Positions 24,705 through 32,908 of a stretch of DNA of 64,000 nucleotides are shown here, one piece after another (within the stretch, counting starts at the first letter, position 1; every line of letters begins with the position of its first letter). The stretch spans positions 6,596,501 through 6,660,500 of the forward strand of contig NZ_CP073720.1 in NCBI RefSeq assembly GCF_025137375.1, read 5' to 3'. A program made the position numbers and the translations under genes. The DNA is from Dactylosporangium fulvum (lineage in GTDB: Bacteria; Actinomycetota; Actinomycetes; Mycobacteriales; Micromonosporaceae). The notes beneath the pieces are model-generated. The model did no database searches, was not told the origin of the DNA, and saw nothing but the letters and a program-made list of their open reading frames with translations.

Positions 24705-25517
24705 ATGGCTGAGCGACCACAGGGGACCCACGTCGGGCGGGTCGTGCGCACGGAGCGGCTCACACCGCACATGCAGCGCGTCGTGCTGAGCGGCGAGGGA
24801 CTGGACCGGTTCGACGCCGGCACGTACACGGACCACTACGTCAAGCTGCTGTTCCCGGCGGACGGGGTGACCTATCCGGTGCCGTTCGACCTGGCCACGA
24901 TCCGGGCCACGATGCCGCGGGAACAGTGGCCGGCCGTTCGGACGTACTCGGTGCGGTCGTGGGACCCGCAGACCCGGGAACTGGTGCTCGACTTCGTCCT
25001 GCACGGCGACACCGGCCTGGCCGCCCAGTGGTCGGTGCGCGCCCGGCCGGGCGACCTGCTGCGCTTCGGCGGCCCCGGCGGCGCCTACGCGCCCGATCCG
25101 AAGGCGGACCGGCACCTGCTGGCCGGCGACGAGAGCGCACTGCCGGCGATCGCGGCGTCCGTCGAGCGGCTGCCCTGGGACGCCGTGCACGTGGCGCTCG
25201 TCGAGGTGGAGGGCCCCGCCGACGAGCAGGACATCCCGGGCATCACCTGGGTGCACCGCGGCAACGCCCCGGTCGGGTCGGCGCTCGTGCCCGCCGTGCT
25301 CGGCCTGCCGGTGCCGGAGGGTGACGTCCAGGCGTTCGTCCACGGCGAGGCCGGCTTCGTCAAGGAGCTGCGGCGCTACCTGCGCGTCGAGCGTGGCATC
25401 CCGCGCGAGCGGCTCTCCATCTCCGGCTACTGGCGGCTCGGCCACAACGAGGACGGCTGGCAGGCCAGCAAGCGGGAGTGGAACGCCCGGATCGAGGCGG
25501 AGCAGGAGCCGGCGTAG
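24705..25517 (+). CDS. Siderophore-interacting protein (FAD-dependent ferric-siderophore reductase)
   Basis: A 270-residue SIP-type reductase. RTYSVRSWDP is the FAD-binding RxYS motif. GDESALPAIAASVERLP and AFVHGEAGFVKELRRYLR are typical of the NAD(P)H part, and the C-terminal YWRLGHNEDGWQ is diagnostic. It releases iron from imported siderophores in the cytoplasm. ATG 24705 is the only start before the conserved HVGRVVRTERLTPHM. It is divergent from the MFS exporter and ends 3 bp before the convergent surE stop. Confidence 0.93.
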   Translation: MAERPQGTHVGRVVRTERLTPHMQRVVLSGEGLDRFDAGTYTDHYVKLLFPADGVTYPVPFDLATIRATMPREQWPAVRTYSVRSWDPQTRELVLDFVLHGDTGLAAQWSVRARPGDLLRFGGPGGAYAPDPKADRHLLAGDESALPAIAASVERLPWDAVHVALVEVEGPADEQDIPGITWVHRGNAPVGSALVPAVLGLPVPEGDVQAFVHGEAGFVKELRRYLRVERGIPRERLSISGYWRLGHNEDGWQASKREWNARIEAEQEPA

Positions 25518-25520
25518 CGC

Positions 25521-26375
25521 CTACGACAGGTCCACGGGCACCTCGACCTGCGAGTCCAGGTTCGGCGGCCGGATGGCGCTGACCACGGCGTAGCCCTGCG
25601 CGAGCCACGCCAGGTCGGTGCCGGGGACATGGCGGGCGCTGTGTTCCCTGATGGCCGTGCGGACGTATCCCTCGCCCGCCTCCGCAAGCGCCATCTGCAC
25701 CTGACCGAACGGCGCCAGCGTGGCCCGGCGCAGTCCCGCGACCTCTTCGACCGGCCGGTCCGGCACGTTGAGGTTGAGGACGGTGCCGGCGGGCGCCTCC
25801 ACCAGCCAATGCAGCAGCCGGCCGGCGAGCTCGGCGGCCGTCTCCCAGTGGCGGGTCTCGTCGTCGACGCTGTCCAGCTCCGCGATCGCCGCGCCGCCGG
25901 TGGCGCTGCTGCCGGTGGCGCTGCTGTCGGTGGCGCTGCTGTCGGTGGCCGGCGAGAGCACGTCGAGCGACACCGCCAGCGCGCTGATGCCGTTGTTCGC
26001 GGCCGTCAGCGCGGCGCCGACGGTGCCGGAGTGCAGAATCGCACGGCCGGCGTTGGCGCCCCGGTTGATGCCGGAGAGCACCAGGTCGGGCGCGGGCCCG
26101 AAGGCGCCGAGCCCGGCGAGGACCGCGATGTACCCCGGCGACGCCGCCACCCCGTAGGCCGGCACGTCGTCCAGCCCGCAGAGCGCGGCGTCAGCCACGA
26201 CGATCCCGCCCTCCTCGGTCACCGCCGACAGCGCCGCGCTCATCCCGCTGGCCTCCCGCTGCGGCGCGGCGACGACCACGTCGAACCCGCTCTCGTGCGC
26301 CGCCTTCGCCAGCCACCGGATGCCCGGTGCGGAGACCCCGTCGTCGTTGGTGACGAGCACCCGCTTGATGTCCAT
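25521..26375 (-). CDS. surE: 5'-nucleotidase SurE
   Basis: A 284-residue SurE phosphatase, which dephosphorylates nucleoside monophosphates. It starts MDIKRVLVTNDDGVSAPGI with the metal-binding NDDG; LVLSGINRGANAG and LHSGTVGAALTA carry the other ligands; LNLNVPD follows. A low-complexity insert SSATDSSATGSSATG near residues 147-163 comes from a 15-bp tandem repeat. The gene stands alone. Confidence 0.93.
   Translation of the reverse strand: MDIKRVLVTNDDGVSAPGIRWLAKAAHESGFDVVVAAPQREASGMSAALSAVTEEGGIVVADAALCGLDDVPAYGVAASPGYIAVLAGLGAFGPAPDLVLSGINRGANAGRAILHSGTVGAALTAANNGISALAVSLDVLSPATDSSATDSSATGSSATGGAAIAELDSVDDETRHWETAAELAGRLLHWLVEAPAGTVLNLNVPDRPVEEVAGLRRATLAPFGQVQMALAEAGEGYVRTAIREHSARHVPGTDLAWLAQGYAVVSAIRPPNLDSQVEVPVDLS
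25899..25943. repeat. 15-bp tandem repeat inside surE, 3 copies
   Basis: GGTGGCGCTGCTGYC repeats at 25899, 25914 and 25929, with a partial fourth. It keeps the frame and encodes repeated (D/G)SSAT units in a surface loop between the core and the C-terminal part of SurE. Confidence 0.85.
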
Positions 26376-26403
26376 AACCCATCTTTTCCCCGGGCGGGGA
26401 GGT

Positions 26404-27057
26404 TTACAGCACGGTCGGGTCGCTGATCGTGAACCGCGCCTCGACCGCCGCGAAGACCCGCTGGCGCTCCGGGTCGAGCTGCAGGTCGGGAGCACCGCCC
26501 GGCCCGCCGCGCTTCGCCTGGGCGGCGAACGTCTGGAAGCCGGCGACAATGGGCTCCGGGCCGCGGCTGAGCCCGGGGTCGGCCAGCTCGACGAGGGTCT
26601 CGACCCGGGCGCCGAGCGCCTCCGCGTACTCCTTCGCGCGGGCGATCGCCTCGCCGATCGCGGCCCGGCGGGTCTCCCGGTGCACCGGGCTGTCGTCGCG
26701 CAGCTTCCACGTCGGCCCGTACACGTGGGTCTGGTCCTGGTCGGCGATGGTAAGCATGAGCTCACCGAGCACCGTGAGGTCCCTGACGGTCACGGTCGTC
26801 GACACGCTGCCGGCATAGGCGGTGACCTTCTCGCCGCGGCGGGCGTTCTCGGGGTGCACGTGCAGGCCGCCGGACTCGCGCCGCTCGATCGCCTCGGCGT
26901 AGCGGTCGAGGAACTGCCGCAGGCCGTCGGCGCGCTCCCGCAGCCGGGCCAGCGCGGCCTGCCGGTCCTTGTCCCGGGCGGCGACGATCACCGTAAACTC
27001 GGCGAGCTCCGGCTCGACGTCCCGCACAGCTTCCCCACGCACCACGACCGTCGTCAT
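26404..27057 (-). CDS. SIMPL-domain protein (DUF541)
   Basis: A 217-residue SIMPL/DUF541 protein. It begins MTTVVVRGEAVRDVEPELAE, the typical first strand, and carries RRAAIGEAIARAKEYAEALG and the C-terminal VFAAVEARFTI. No signal peptide is present, so it is probably cytoplasmic, unlike the periplasmic members of proteobacteria. The function of the family is not well defined. It ends 28 bp before the surE start and may be co-transcribed with it. Confidence 0.8.
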   Translation of the reverse strand: MTTVVVRGEAVRDVEPELAEFTVIVAARDKDRQAALARLRERADGLRQFLDRYAEAIERRESGGLHVHPENARRGEKVTAYAGSVSTTVTVRDLTVLGELMLTIADQDQTHVYGPTWKLRDDSPVHRETRRAAIGEAIARAKEYAEALGARVETLVELADPGLSRGPEPIVAGFQTFAAQAKRGGPGGAPDLQLDPERQRVFAAVEARFTISDPTVL

Positions 27058-27245
27058 GCTGCTCAGCCTAGGCCGTCTTGATCTGTTGGAAGGATGTGGC
27101 GGCCTCGGCAAGTGGCCCTGGCCGCGGGTTTCGACGTTCTTCGTCGCGTCCGTTGCGCCCTTCAGGGTTCCGCCCACGTGATCGCGAACTTGCCGCAATC
27201 ATGGCCAGGCGCCGGGGCGAAGCGCGCGGACGTGGCCGCCAGTTC

Positions 27246-27475
27246 CATGATCGTGGAGCGTTTGTGTAGCCAGGGAGCTGTTGCGCAATTCGCTGGGACA
27301 GCGTCGGCGGCCCAACTACGCGCCGATCTTGGAGTTGTGGCGCCATGAACCTCCAAATTTGTCCGGGTTTGTCAAGGACCACAACTCCAAGATCGGCGCG
27401 GTTGTCGGGGTTGACGCGCGAGGGATCCGAATTGCGCGACAGGCTCCAGGGGTGCATAAACGCTCCACGATCATG
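27246..27475. repeat. Hairpin repeat, copy d, with a mobile element in its loop
   Basis: Outer arms 27246-27263 and 27458-27475 are perfect 18-bp inverted repeats (CATGATCGTGGAGCGTTT). The loop reads gtgtagCCAGGG, then a 170-bp insert, then CCAGGGGTGCAT. The uninterrupted loop sequence is present in reverse at 27843-27860. Confidence 0.85.
27276..27445 (-). mobile_element. Miniature inverted-repeat element, intact copy
   Basis: A 170-bp element with terminal inverted repeats AGCTGTTGCGCAATTCG and AGCCTGTCGCGCAATTCG (right end read on the minus strand). It is flanked by CCAGGG on both sides (27270-27275 and 27446-27451), a likely 5-6 bp target duplication. A 22-bp internal inverted repeat carries CGCCGATCTTGGAGTTGTGG. 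It is nearly identical to the truncated copy at 709-840. It encodes no protein. Confidence 0.8.
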
Positions 27476-27590
27476 AAACGGTGGCCGAACCGCCCGACCG
27501 CGTCCTAAACGCAACGGCGTTGGCGGCGCCGGAGCCTCCATGACCGTGAGCGATTGGGGGTTGTCGTCGTGGGTTTCGGCCGGTTTGTGG

Positions 27591-27619
27591 CCGTGATCGC
27601 GATCCGTTCGCGATCACGG
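27591..27619. repeat. 12-bp perfect hairpin
   Basis: CCGTGATCGCGA (27591-27602) and TCGCGATCACGG (27608-27619) flank a 5-nt loop. Similar GTGATCGCGA sequences recur at 27180 and 27900, so this belongs to the repeat cluster of the region. Confidence 0.7.
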
Positions 27620-27842
27620 GTGCGGCGGTTGAGTCTGGCCGGGTGGTGCGGCTGCGGTTCTTAGATCAAGGGAAACTTCGGGCTGCCTGGACAGGCAGAT
27701 GTTTCCGACGATCAAGCAACCCGGGTCAAGCCAGGCGCGGAGCACGGCCGACCGCACCACGAGGCCACGCGGCGCGGCCCTGCGGCACGGCGCGGCACGG
27801 CGCGGCCCTGACACGAATCTTCACATGATCACGAAGACTTGA

Positions 27843-27860
27843 TGCACCCCTGGCTACACC
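27843..27860. repeat. Uninterrupted hairpin loop sequence (empty target site)
   Basis: ATGCACCCCTGGCTACAC is the exact reverse complement of the loop at 27264-27275 plus 27452-27457, without the insertion. It lies next to a degenerate hairpin arm (gttcatgaaactgtggcc). It is the reference that shows the 170 bp at 27276 were inserted. Confidence 0.7.
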
Positions 27861-27930
27861 AACTCTCCGTGTTCATGAAACTGTGGCCGCCGGGCTCGGC
27901 GTGATCGCGAACGCATCGCGATCATGAGCC

Positions 27931-28173
27931 GCAGCCCACCGGAGCCCGCGCGGCAACGCCGAGCTTCCGCGATCACGACCACAACCAGCCGGAACCCGCG
28001 CGGCAACGCCCAGCCTCCGCGACCACGGCCGCAGCCCGCCGGAACCCGCGCGGCAACGCCCAGCCTCCGCGACCACGGCCGCAGCCCGCCGGAACCCGCG
28101 CGGCAACGCCCAGCCTCCGCGACCACGACCAGCCGGAACCCACGCGGCGACGCCCGGCCTCCGCGACCACGAG
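27931..28173. repeat. 50-bp tandem repeat array, about 5 copies
   Basis: Units of exactly 50 bp start at 27931, 27981, 28031, 28081 and 28131 (last one shortened). Copies 3 and 4 are almost identical. The recurring part is CGGAACCCGCGCGGCAACGC with an adjacent CAGCCTCCGCGACCACG. Units are directly adjacent with no unique spacers, so this is not a CRISPR array. No gene is seen from 27058 to 28336. Confidence 0.9.
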
Positions 28174-28336
28174 TCCGGCCGGCGACTGGCCCGAGCAGGG
28201 TGCCGACCGTGGTGGAGTTCGGCGGCCCGCCGACCGGATCCACCCATCGATCAATGATCGCTGGAAGGCTGATGCTGCGGGTGAGCGGCGGCCGGTGGCG
28301 CTGCCCGTCCACCCGCCGGCGGGCTACGGTGCCGAC

Positions 28337-28831
28337 GTGTCTGATCTCGTCGACTACAACTTCGGCCCGGACAGCCGCAACCGTCTCGCCGAGACGTCGC
28401 GGCGCAGCGCCGACGGGGCGATCGCGGCGCTGGAGACCTTCTACTACGCGCTGAACAACGCCGACCTCGACGTGCTCGCCGAGATATGGTCGGACGACGA
28501 CCTGGCGCAGGTCGACAACCCGGTCGGCGGGATCGTGCGGTCCGGCCGGGCGGTCGTCGACATGTACCGACACTTGTTCGACAGCGGCGTCCAGCTGGAC
28601 ATCACCTTCACCGACGCCGCGACATACTGGTCGCCGGACGCCGCCATGTTCGCCGGTCGGGAGGTCGGCCACTACACGAACGCCGAGGGCGAACACGTGC
28701 CGCTGGAGTTCCGCACCAGTCGATACTTCACCTGGCACCCGCGCCACGAACGCTGGCGCCAACTCCACCACCACGGCAGCATGGACGACCCGTCGGCGCT
28801 GCACGACTATCAGCAGGCCGCCCTTCGCTAG
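28337..28831 (+). CDS. SnoaL/NTF2-like protein
   Basis: A 164-residue NTF2-fold protein. GTG 28337 is preferred over 28295 because it avoids a proline-rich leader. Typical parts are IAALETFYYALNNADLDVLA, IWSDDDLAQVDNPVGGIVRS, and a C-terminal strand HERWRQLHHHGS. Members are small hydrolases, isomerases or binding proteins; the nuclear-transport-like fold alone does not give an activity. It follows the repeat array and is convergent with the DUF1707 gene. Confidence 0.75.
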   Translation: MSDLVDYNFGPDSRNRLAETSRRSADGAIAALETFYYALNNADLDVLAEIWSDDDLAQVDNPVGGIVRSGRAVVDMYRHLFDSGVQLDITFTDAATYWSPDAAMFAGREVGHYTNAEGEHVPLEFRTSRYFTWHPRHERWRQLHHHGSMDDPSALHDYQQAALR

Positions 28832-28936
28832 CGACAGCGCTCCCCTGCCGGCCGTCCCGGCCGGATGTCCCAGCTGCACGCTTCACCCGCCGGTGCTGCC
28901 TGCTTCCGCCCGGCTGTCCGCTCTTGCCTGCTTCTT

Positions 28937-29036
28937 CCCCCGGCCCGCGCTCGTTCCCGACGCTGCCGCCTCCCCCGGCCCGCGCTCGTTCCCGACGCTG
29001 CCACTTCCCACGGCCCGCGCTCGCCCCTAACGCTGC
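28937..29036. repeat. 35-bp direct repeat, about 3 copies, between convergent genes
   Basis: CGGCCCGCGCTCG followed by TTCCCGACGCTGCC recurs with a 35-bp period (about 28937, 28972, 29007; the third is diverged). The third copy overlaps the last codons of the DUF1707 gene. Confidence 0.7.
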
Positions 29037-29635
29037 TGTTTACGCCTGGGTTTGCGTTGGACCGTGACGCCGCCCCAGAACGCGAATCCGGTGACGACGA
29101 TCCGCGGCGCACCGTGCCGGCTGCTGCCGGCGGCGCCGTGGTCGAAGCCGCCCATCAGGCCCATGCCGGTGACCTGCACGTCGGCGTCCTCCGGCACGAT
29201 GACCGAGACGCCGCCCATGACCGCGAACGCCCGGATCGTCACCTCACCGTGCAGCATGCGCGCCTCGCGCAGATCGACCGTGCCGCCGCCCCAGAACGCG
29301 AGGCAGCTGAACTTCCGCGGCGGGATCCACGAACCCCGGCGCGAGAAGCCGCTCATGACGGCGACCGCCCACCCGCTGCGCCGGACCTCACCCGGCCGCG
29401 GAGGCACCCCGTCGAGCGGCACCGACGACGCGGCTGGGCTCGGCAGGTCACGCACCAGCGGCTCCAGCTCCGCATAGGTGCGGGAGGCATACACGGCGTG
29501 CAGCCGCACGTCGACCTCGTCGAGATCGAGCCGGCCCTCCGCGGCGGCCGATCGCAGGACCTCCGCCACCCGTTCACGGTCGGCGTCGGACGCCCGCATC
29601 TGCTTAGGATCGACCCGCTCCGGTAGATCGGCCAT
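29027..29635 (-). CDS. DUF1707 protein with LiaF-like C-terminal domain
   Basis: A 202-residue protein. The N-terminal DUF1707 domain reads MRASDADRERVAEVLRSAAA followed by GRLDLDEVDVRL. The C-terminal part has FSCLAFWGGGTVDLREAR and AFAVMGGVSVIVPEDADVQV, the beta-helix-like repeats of the cell-wall-active-antibiotics response (LiaF) family. No membrane helix is seen. It probably senses or modulates envelope stress, by family analogy. It is divergent from the DivIVA-like gene. Confidence 0.85.
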   Translation of the reverse strand: MADLPERVDPKQMRASDADRERVAEVLRSAAAEGRLDLDEVDVRLHAVYASRTYAELEPLVRDLPSPAASSVPLDGVPPRPGEVRRSGWAVAVMSGFSRRGSWIPPRKFSCLAFWGGGTVDLREARMLHGEVTIRAFAVMGGVSVIVPEDADVQVTGMGLMGGFDHGAAGSSRHGAPRIVVTGFAFWGGVTVQRKPRRKQQR

Positions 29636-29817
29636 GAGCCGAAATCCTAGACCCCGATCCGGTACGGACGATGCCCGTCCACTGACGGTTACTCATCACG
29701 ACACGCACCGTAACGAGACTTGCGTCAGACCCCGGTAGCGATTTGGATGTGCAGTCGGGCGGCGCTGTTCCGTGAGCCGCCGACATCTCACCTTCCCGAT
29801 CGTATGGAGGATGGCAC

Positions 29818-31131
29818 ATGTCCCACGGCGGGGAGCTGTCAGTGCAGCACGAGGACACGGGTTCGCGCCCGGCTTTCGCCCAGGTCATGCGCGGCTATGA
29901 CAAACGGCAGGTCGACCTGCACGTCGCCCAGATGGACCGGCAGCTCGCCGGCCTGACCGCCGAGCGCAAGCGCGTCGTCGGGCAGGCGCAGGAGCTGTCC
30001 TCACAGGTGCAGGACCTCTCCGCGCAGCTCAAGCAGGCCCAGGCGGAGCTCGCCGAGGCACGGCAGCGGCCCGCGCGCGTCGACCGGGCGTCGTTCCGTC
30101 ACCTCGGCCCAATGGTCGACCAGATCCTCGCACTGGCCGAGAAGCAGGCCGGGCTGATCATCGAGCAGTCGGAGCAGAAGGCCGCCGAGCAACAGGGCGA
30201 GGCCGAAAAGGCACTGAAGGAGGCGCAGGAGCGCGCCGACAAGCTCATCGCCGACGGTGAGGCCGCGCACGAGCGTTCCGTGCAGGAGGCGGAGCGGATC
30301 AACGAGCAGAGCCGCGAGCACCTCGACAAGACCCGCAAAGAGGCGGACGCCCTCGCCGAGGCGGCCCGCCAGCAGGTCCTCCAGGAGGTCAAGACCGGCC
30401 GTGCGCAAGCCCAGCAGGAGCTGGCGCAGTGGAAGGCGACCGCGAAGCGCGAGATCGAGGAAATGCGGGCCAACGCCGATCGCGAGATCACCGAGCTGCG
30501 GGCCAACGTCGAGCGGGAGATCACCCAGCAGCGCAGCATGGCCGACCAGAAGAGCGCTGCGCTGCACGCCGAGGCCCAGAAATACGCCTCCGACGTGCGC
30601 AAGCGTGCCGATGAGCAGGCCGCGACCGCTCAGCAGCAGCTCACGATCGTGCAGCAGGACATCCAGGCGCGGCAGAAGGCGCTGACGCAGCTGCAGACCG
30701 AGTTCGACGCCGTCCAGCAGCAGCTGGGCGAGGCGCGTCGCGAGGGCACCACGCTCAACCGCGAGGTCACCTCCCTGCAGCAGCGGCTCACGGACGTCAA
30801 GCAGAACCTCGCGAGCGAGCTCACCCGGCTGGAGCACGCCCGCCAGGCCGCCGACTCGGCCGAGCGGCACGCCAAGGAGGTCCGCGCCCGGGTGCAGCGC
30901 GAGGCGAAGCGGGTCGCCGACCTGGCCGCCGCCGCGGTCATGGCCGCCGCCGCGGGTGGTGCCGACACGGGTGAGTACCCGAAGGTGCCCGTCCGCACGC
31001 TCGCCGAGCCCCACGCCGACAACGCCGTCCCGGCCCCGCGCGACCCGCAGCCGGCCGCTGTTGCTGCCGGTGGCGCCGGTGGCGCCGACGCGGACGGCTC
31101 GTCCCGGCGCGAGGAGATCGAGAAGGCATAA
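29818..31131 (+). CDS. DivIVA-like long coiled-coil protein
   Basis: A 437-residue protein. The N-terminus has FAQVMRGYDKRQVDLHVAQM, the DivIVA-type membrane/pole-targeting motif. Nearly everything from residue 45 to 375 is heptad coiled coil rich in Gln, Ala, Glu and Arg. The C-terminus is a disordered Ala/Pro/Gly tail. GGAGG lies 8 nt before ATG 29818. In mycelial actinomycetes such proteins (DivIVA, Scy, FilP) organise polar growth or cytoskeletal scaffolds; which one this resembles most cannot be told from motifs. Confidence 0.85.
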   Translation: MSHGGELSVQHEDTGSRPAFAQVMRGYDKRQVDLHVAQMDRQLAGLTAERKRVVGQAQELSSQVQDLSAQLKQAQAELAEARQRPARVDRASFRHLGPMVDQILALAEKQAGLIIEQSEQKAAEQQGEAEKALKEAQERADKLIADGEAAHERSVQEAERINEQSREHLDKTRKEADALAEAARQQVLQEVKTGRAQAQQELAQWKATAKREIEEMRANADREITELRANVEREITQQRSMADQKSAALHAEAQKYASDVRKRADEQAATAQQQLTIVQQDIQARQKALTQLQTEFDAVQQQLGEARREGTTLNREVTSLQQRLTDVKQNLASELTRLEHARQAADSAERHAKEVRARVQREAKRVADLAAAAVMAAAAGGADTGEYPKVPVRTLAEPHADNAVPAPRDPQPAAVAAGGAGGADADGSSRREEIEKA

Positions 31132-31141
31132 CCCGGTCCCC

Positions 31142-31209
31142 GCGGGCTTCGTCGGCCCGGCGCAGCAACGCCGGGCCGGGCACGGGAGTGCCGAGACGAC
31201 GAAGCCCGC
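31142..31209. terminator. Nested hairpin terminator after the coiled-coil gene
   Basis: Outer arms 31142-31154 and 31197-31209 (GCGGGCTTCGTCG) pair perfectly, and an inner hairpin at 31154-31162 and 31169-31177 (GGCCCGGCG) has a 6-nt loop. A second weaker hairpin follows near 31233. The rest of the gap to 31397 holds nothing recognisable. Confidence 0.75.
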
Positions 31210-31396
31210 CGGGAGCACAACAAGACCGAGACGGCGTCGCCCGACACGGGCGGCGCCGTCGTCCGTGTCGCACAGCCCGGCATCCAGCGCCTCGGCCGTG
31301 CCCGACACGAGCAGACCGGCGCGAGCAGACCCGCACGAGCAGGACGGCGGGGTGGCACAGGCGTAGCCGGGCACCGGGCGGGTAGGGCCACGCGTC

Positions 31397-32194
31397 ATGA
31401 CGATCACGCGTGGGGTCGCAGTCGCACTGCTTGCCGCGGCGGTGGTGGTCGGGGTCGGGCCGGCCGCCTCGGCGGCACCCACCGCGCCCGGGCCGTGCGC
31501 GGTCAAACCCACCGTCGTGCTCGTGCACGGGGCCTGGGCCGGGACGTCCAGTTGGACCGGGGAGATCGAGCGGCTCCAGCGTGACGGGTACAAGGTGCGC
31601 GCCTTCGCGAACCCGCTCCGCGGGCTGACCGGGGACGCGGCCGCGGCGGCGGCGTTCCTGGGGACCATCAGAGGGCCGGTGGTGCTGGTCGGGCACTCGT
31701 ACGGCGGGTCGGTCATCACCAACGCCGCCGCCGGGAACGGCAACGTCCGGGCCCTCGTCTACGTCGACGCCGCCGCGCCCGCCGCCGGCGAGACCACCGG
31801 TCAGCTGAGCGGCAAGGGCTCCGCTCTGGCGGCGGACCCGGCCACACTCTACGACCGGGTCGGTGGCGACCTCTACCTGAAGGAGAAGGTGTTCCTGCAG
31901 TCGTTCGCACCGGACGTACCACCCGAAACCGCCACGACGCTGTGGGCCGGTCAACGCCCGGCCGCGATGGCCGCCTTCACCACGAAGTCGGCGCAGGAGG
32001 CCTGGCGGTCCATCCCGTCCTGGTACGTCATCGGCGAAGCCGACCGCATCATCACCCCTGCCTCCCAGCGGGCGATGGCCCAGCGCGCCCGCGCGAAGAT
32101 CGCCGTGGTGCCGGACGGCTCGCACCTCACGCTCGTCTCCCATCCGCAGCCGGTCACCGACCAGATCCTGAACGCCGCCCGCGCCACCTGCTGA
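31397..32194 (+). CDS. Secreted alpha/beta hydrolase
   Basis: A 265-residue alpha/beta-hydrolase. A signal peptide is clear (GVAVALLAAAVVVGVGPAASA). After it come VVLVHGAWAGTSSW (oxyanion loop), the nucleophile elbow VVLVGHSYGGSV, YVIGEADRIITP with the Asp, and VVPDGSHLTLVSHP with the His. This subgroup covers many esterases, often annotated as secreted hydrolases; the substrate is unknown. It stands alone and is followed by a small membrane-anchored protein. Confidence 0.88.
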   Translation: MTITRGVAVALLAAAVVVGVGPAASAAPTAPGPCAVKPTVVLVHGAWAGTSSWTGEIERLQRDGYKVRAFANPLRGLTGDAAAAAAFLGTIRGPVVLVGHSYGGSVITNAAAGNGNVRALVYVDAAAPAAGETTGQLSGKGSALAADPATLYDRVGGDLYLKEKVFLQSFAPDVPPETATTLWAGQRPAAMAAFTTKSAQEAWRSIPSWYVIGEADRIITPASQRAMAQRARAKIAVVPDGSHLTLVSHPQPVTDQILNAARATC

Positions 32195-32237
32195 GCCGGC
32201 CACAGCGGGTGGCGGCCGGGCCCTAACCTTGAGGGCC

Positions 32238-32738
32238 ATGGATGCAGCGACGACCAGCGCCGTGGTCCTGCCGCTCGTCGGTGTCGTGCTCGGCACCGCC
32301 GGCACGCTCGTCGGCCAGTTCCTCGCGACCCGGGGCGAGCGCCGGCGGCACACCGCGGACCTGGCCGCGGCGGCACGGGCCGAGCGCAAGCAGGCCGTCG
32401 TCGACTTCCTGTCGGCGGCCCAGCGCGTCGAGCGGGTGATCGACAACGCGCAGCACCGCAGCCACTCCGCCGACCGCGACACCGTCGACGAGCTGCTGCA
32501 CTCGCTGTGGCTGTCGAAGAAGCTGCTGGAGCTCGTCTGCGGGCACGACGTGGCCTCGACGGCGCACCGGTTCACCTCGACGCTGGAGAACATGGCCCGC
32601 GGCGGCGCCGACCTCACCGACCGGCAGCGCGCCAACCGCGCCGAGTTCATGGAGTCGGCCCGCTGTGAGCTCGGCATCGACGGCCCGCGCCTCTACCCGG
32701 TGGGCGCCGGACGCCGGGGCGTCGAAGGGCCAGAATAA
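32238..32738 (+). CDS. Small membrane-anchored helical protein
   Basis: A 166-residue protein starting at ATG 32238. The N-terminus is one membrane helix (TSAVVLPLVGVVLGTAGTLV), followed by a basic RGERRRH and a helical cytoplasmic part with RKQAVVDFLSAAQRVERVID. Such single-helix proteins of unknown function are common in actinomycetes. It has no close neighbours on the same strand. Confidence 0.65.
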   Translation: MDAATTSAVVLPLVGVVLGTAGTLVGQFLATRGERRRHTADLAAAARAERKQAVVDFLSAAQRVERVIDNAQHRSHSADRDTVDELLHSLWLSKKLLELVCGHDVASTAHRFTSTLENMARGGADLTDRQRANRAEFMESARCELGIDGPRLYPVGAGRRGVEGPE

Positions 32739-32767
32739 CGACGGATGCCGTTGGGTACCGCACCGGC

Positions 32768-32880
32768 GTGAAGGTCGCCGTCGTCGCGCATCGAAAAAGT
32801 CGCTCGGAGGTGGGCTCAACGAGCTGCGCCGCGGGCGTCGGGGCACCGGACTGGTACGAGGTACCGAAGAGCAGCGCACC
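32768..32880 (+). pseudogene. Decayed 5' remnant of a diacylglycerol-kinase-like gene
   Basis: GTG 32768 starts MKVAVVAHRK, which continues in another frame as KSLGGGLNELRR and then returns as GAPDWYEVPKSSAP. Read together these give the N-terminus of the lipid kinase (YegS/DagK-like) family. The first shift is at an A5 run near 32794. The rest of the gene is missing and kdpC ends 30 bp further on the opposite strand. This is the only trace of a gene in the gap. Confidence 0.6.
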
Positions 32881-32908
32881 ATGGACCTGGTGGCGGCGCG
32901 GTGGGCCG

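Noticed and set aside
27068..27541. 157-residue frame over the hairpin and mobile element
   Set aside because: The frame exists only because it crosses the repeated element; the same peptide appears at 700-840 from the truncated copy, as expected for repeats and not for a gene.
27931..28173. CRISPR array
   Set aside because: The 50-bp units are contiguous and repeat in full, so no variable spacers exist.
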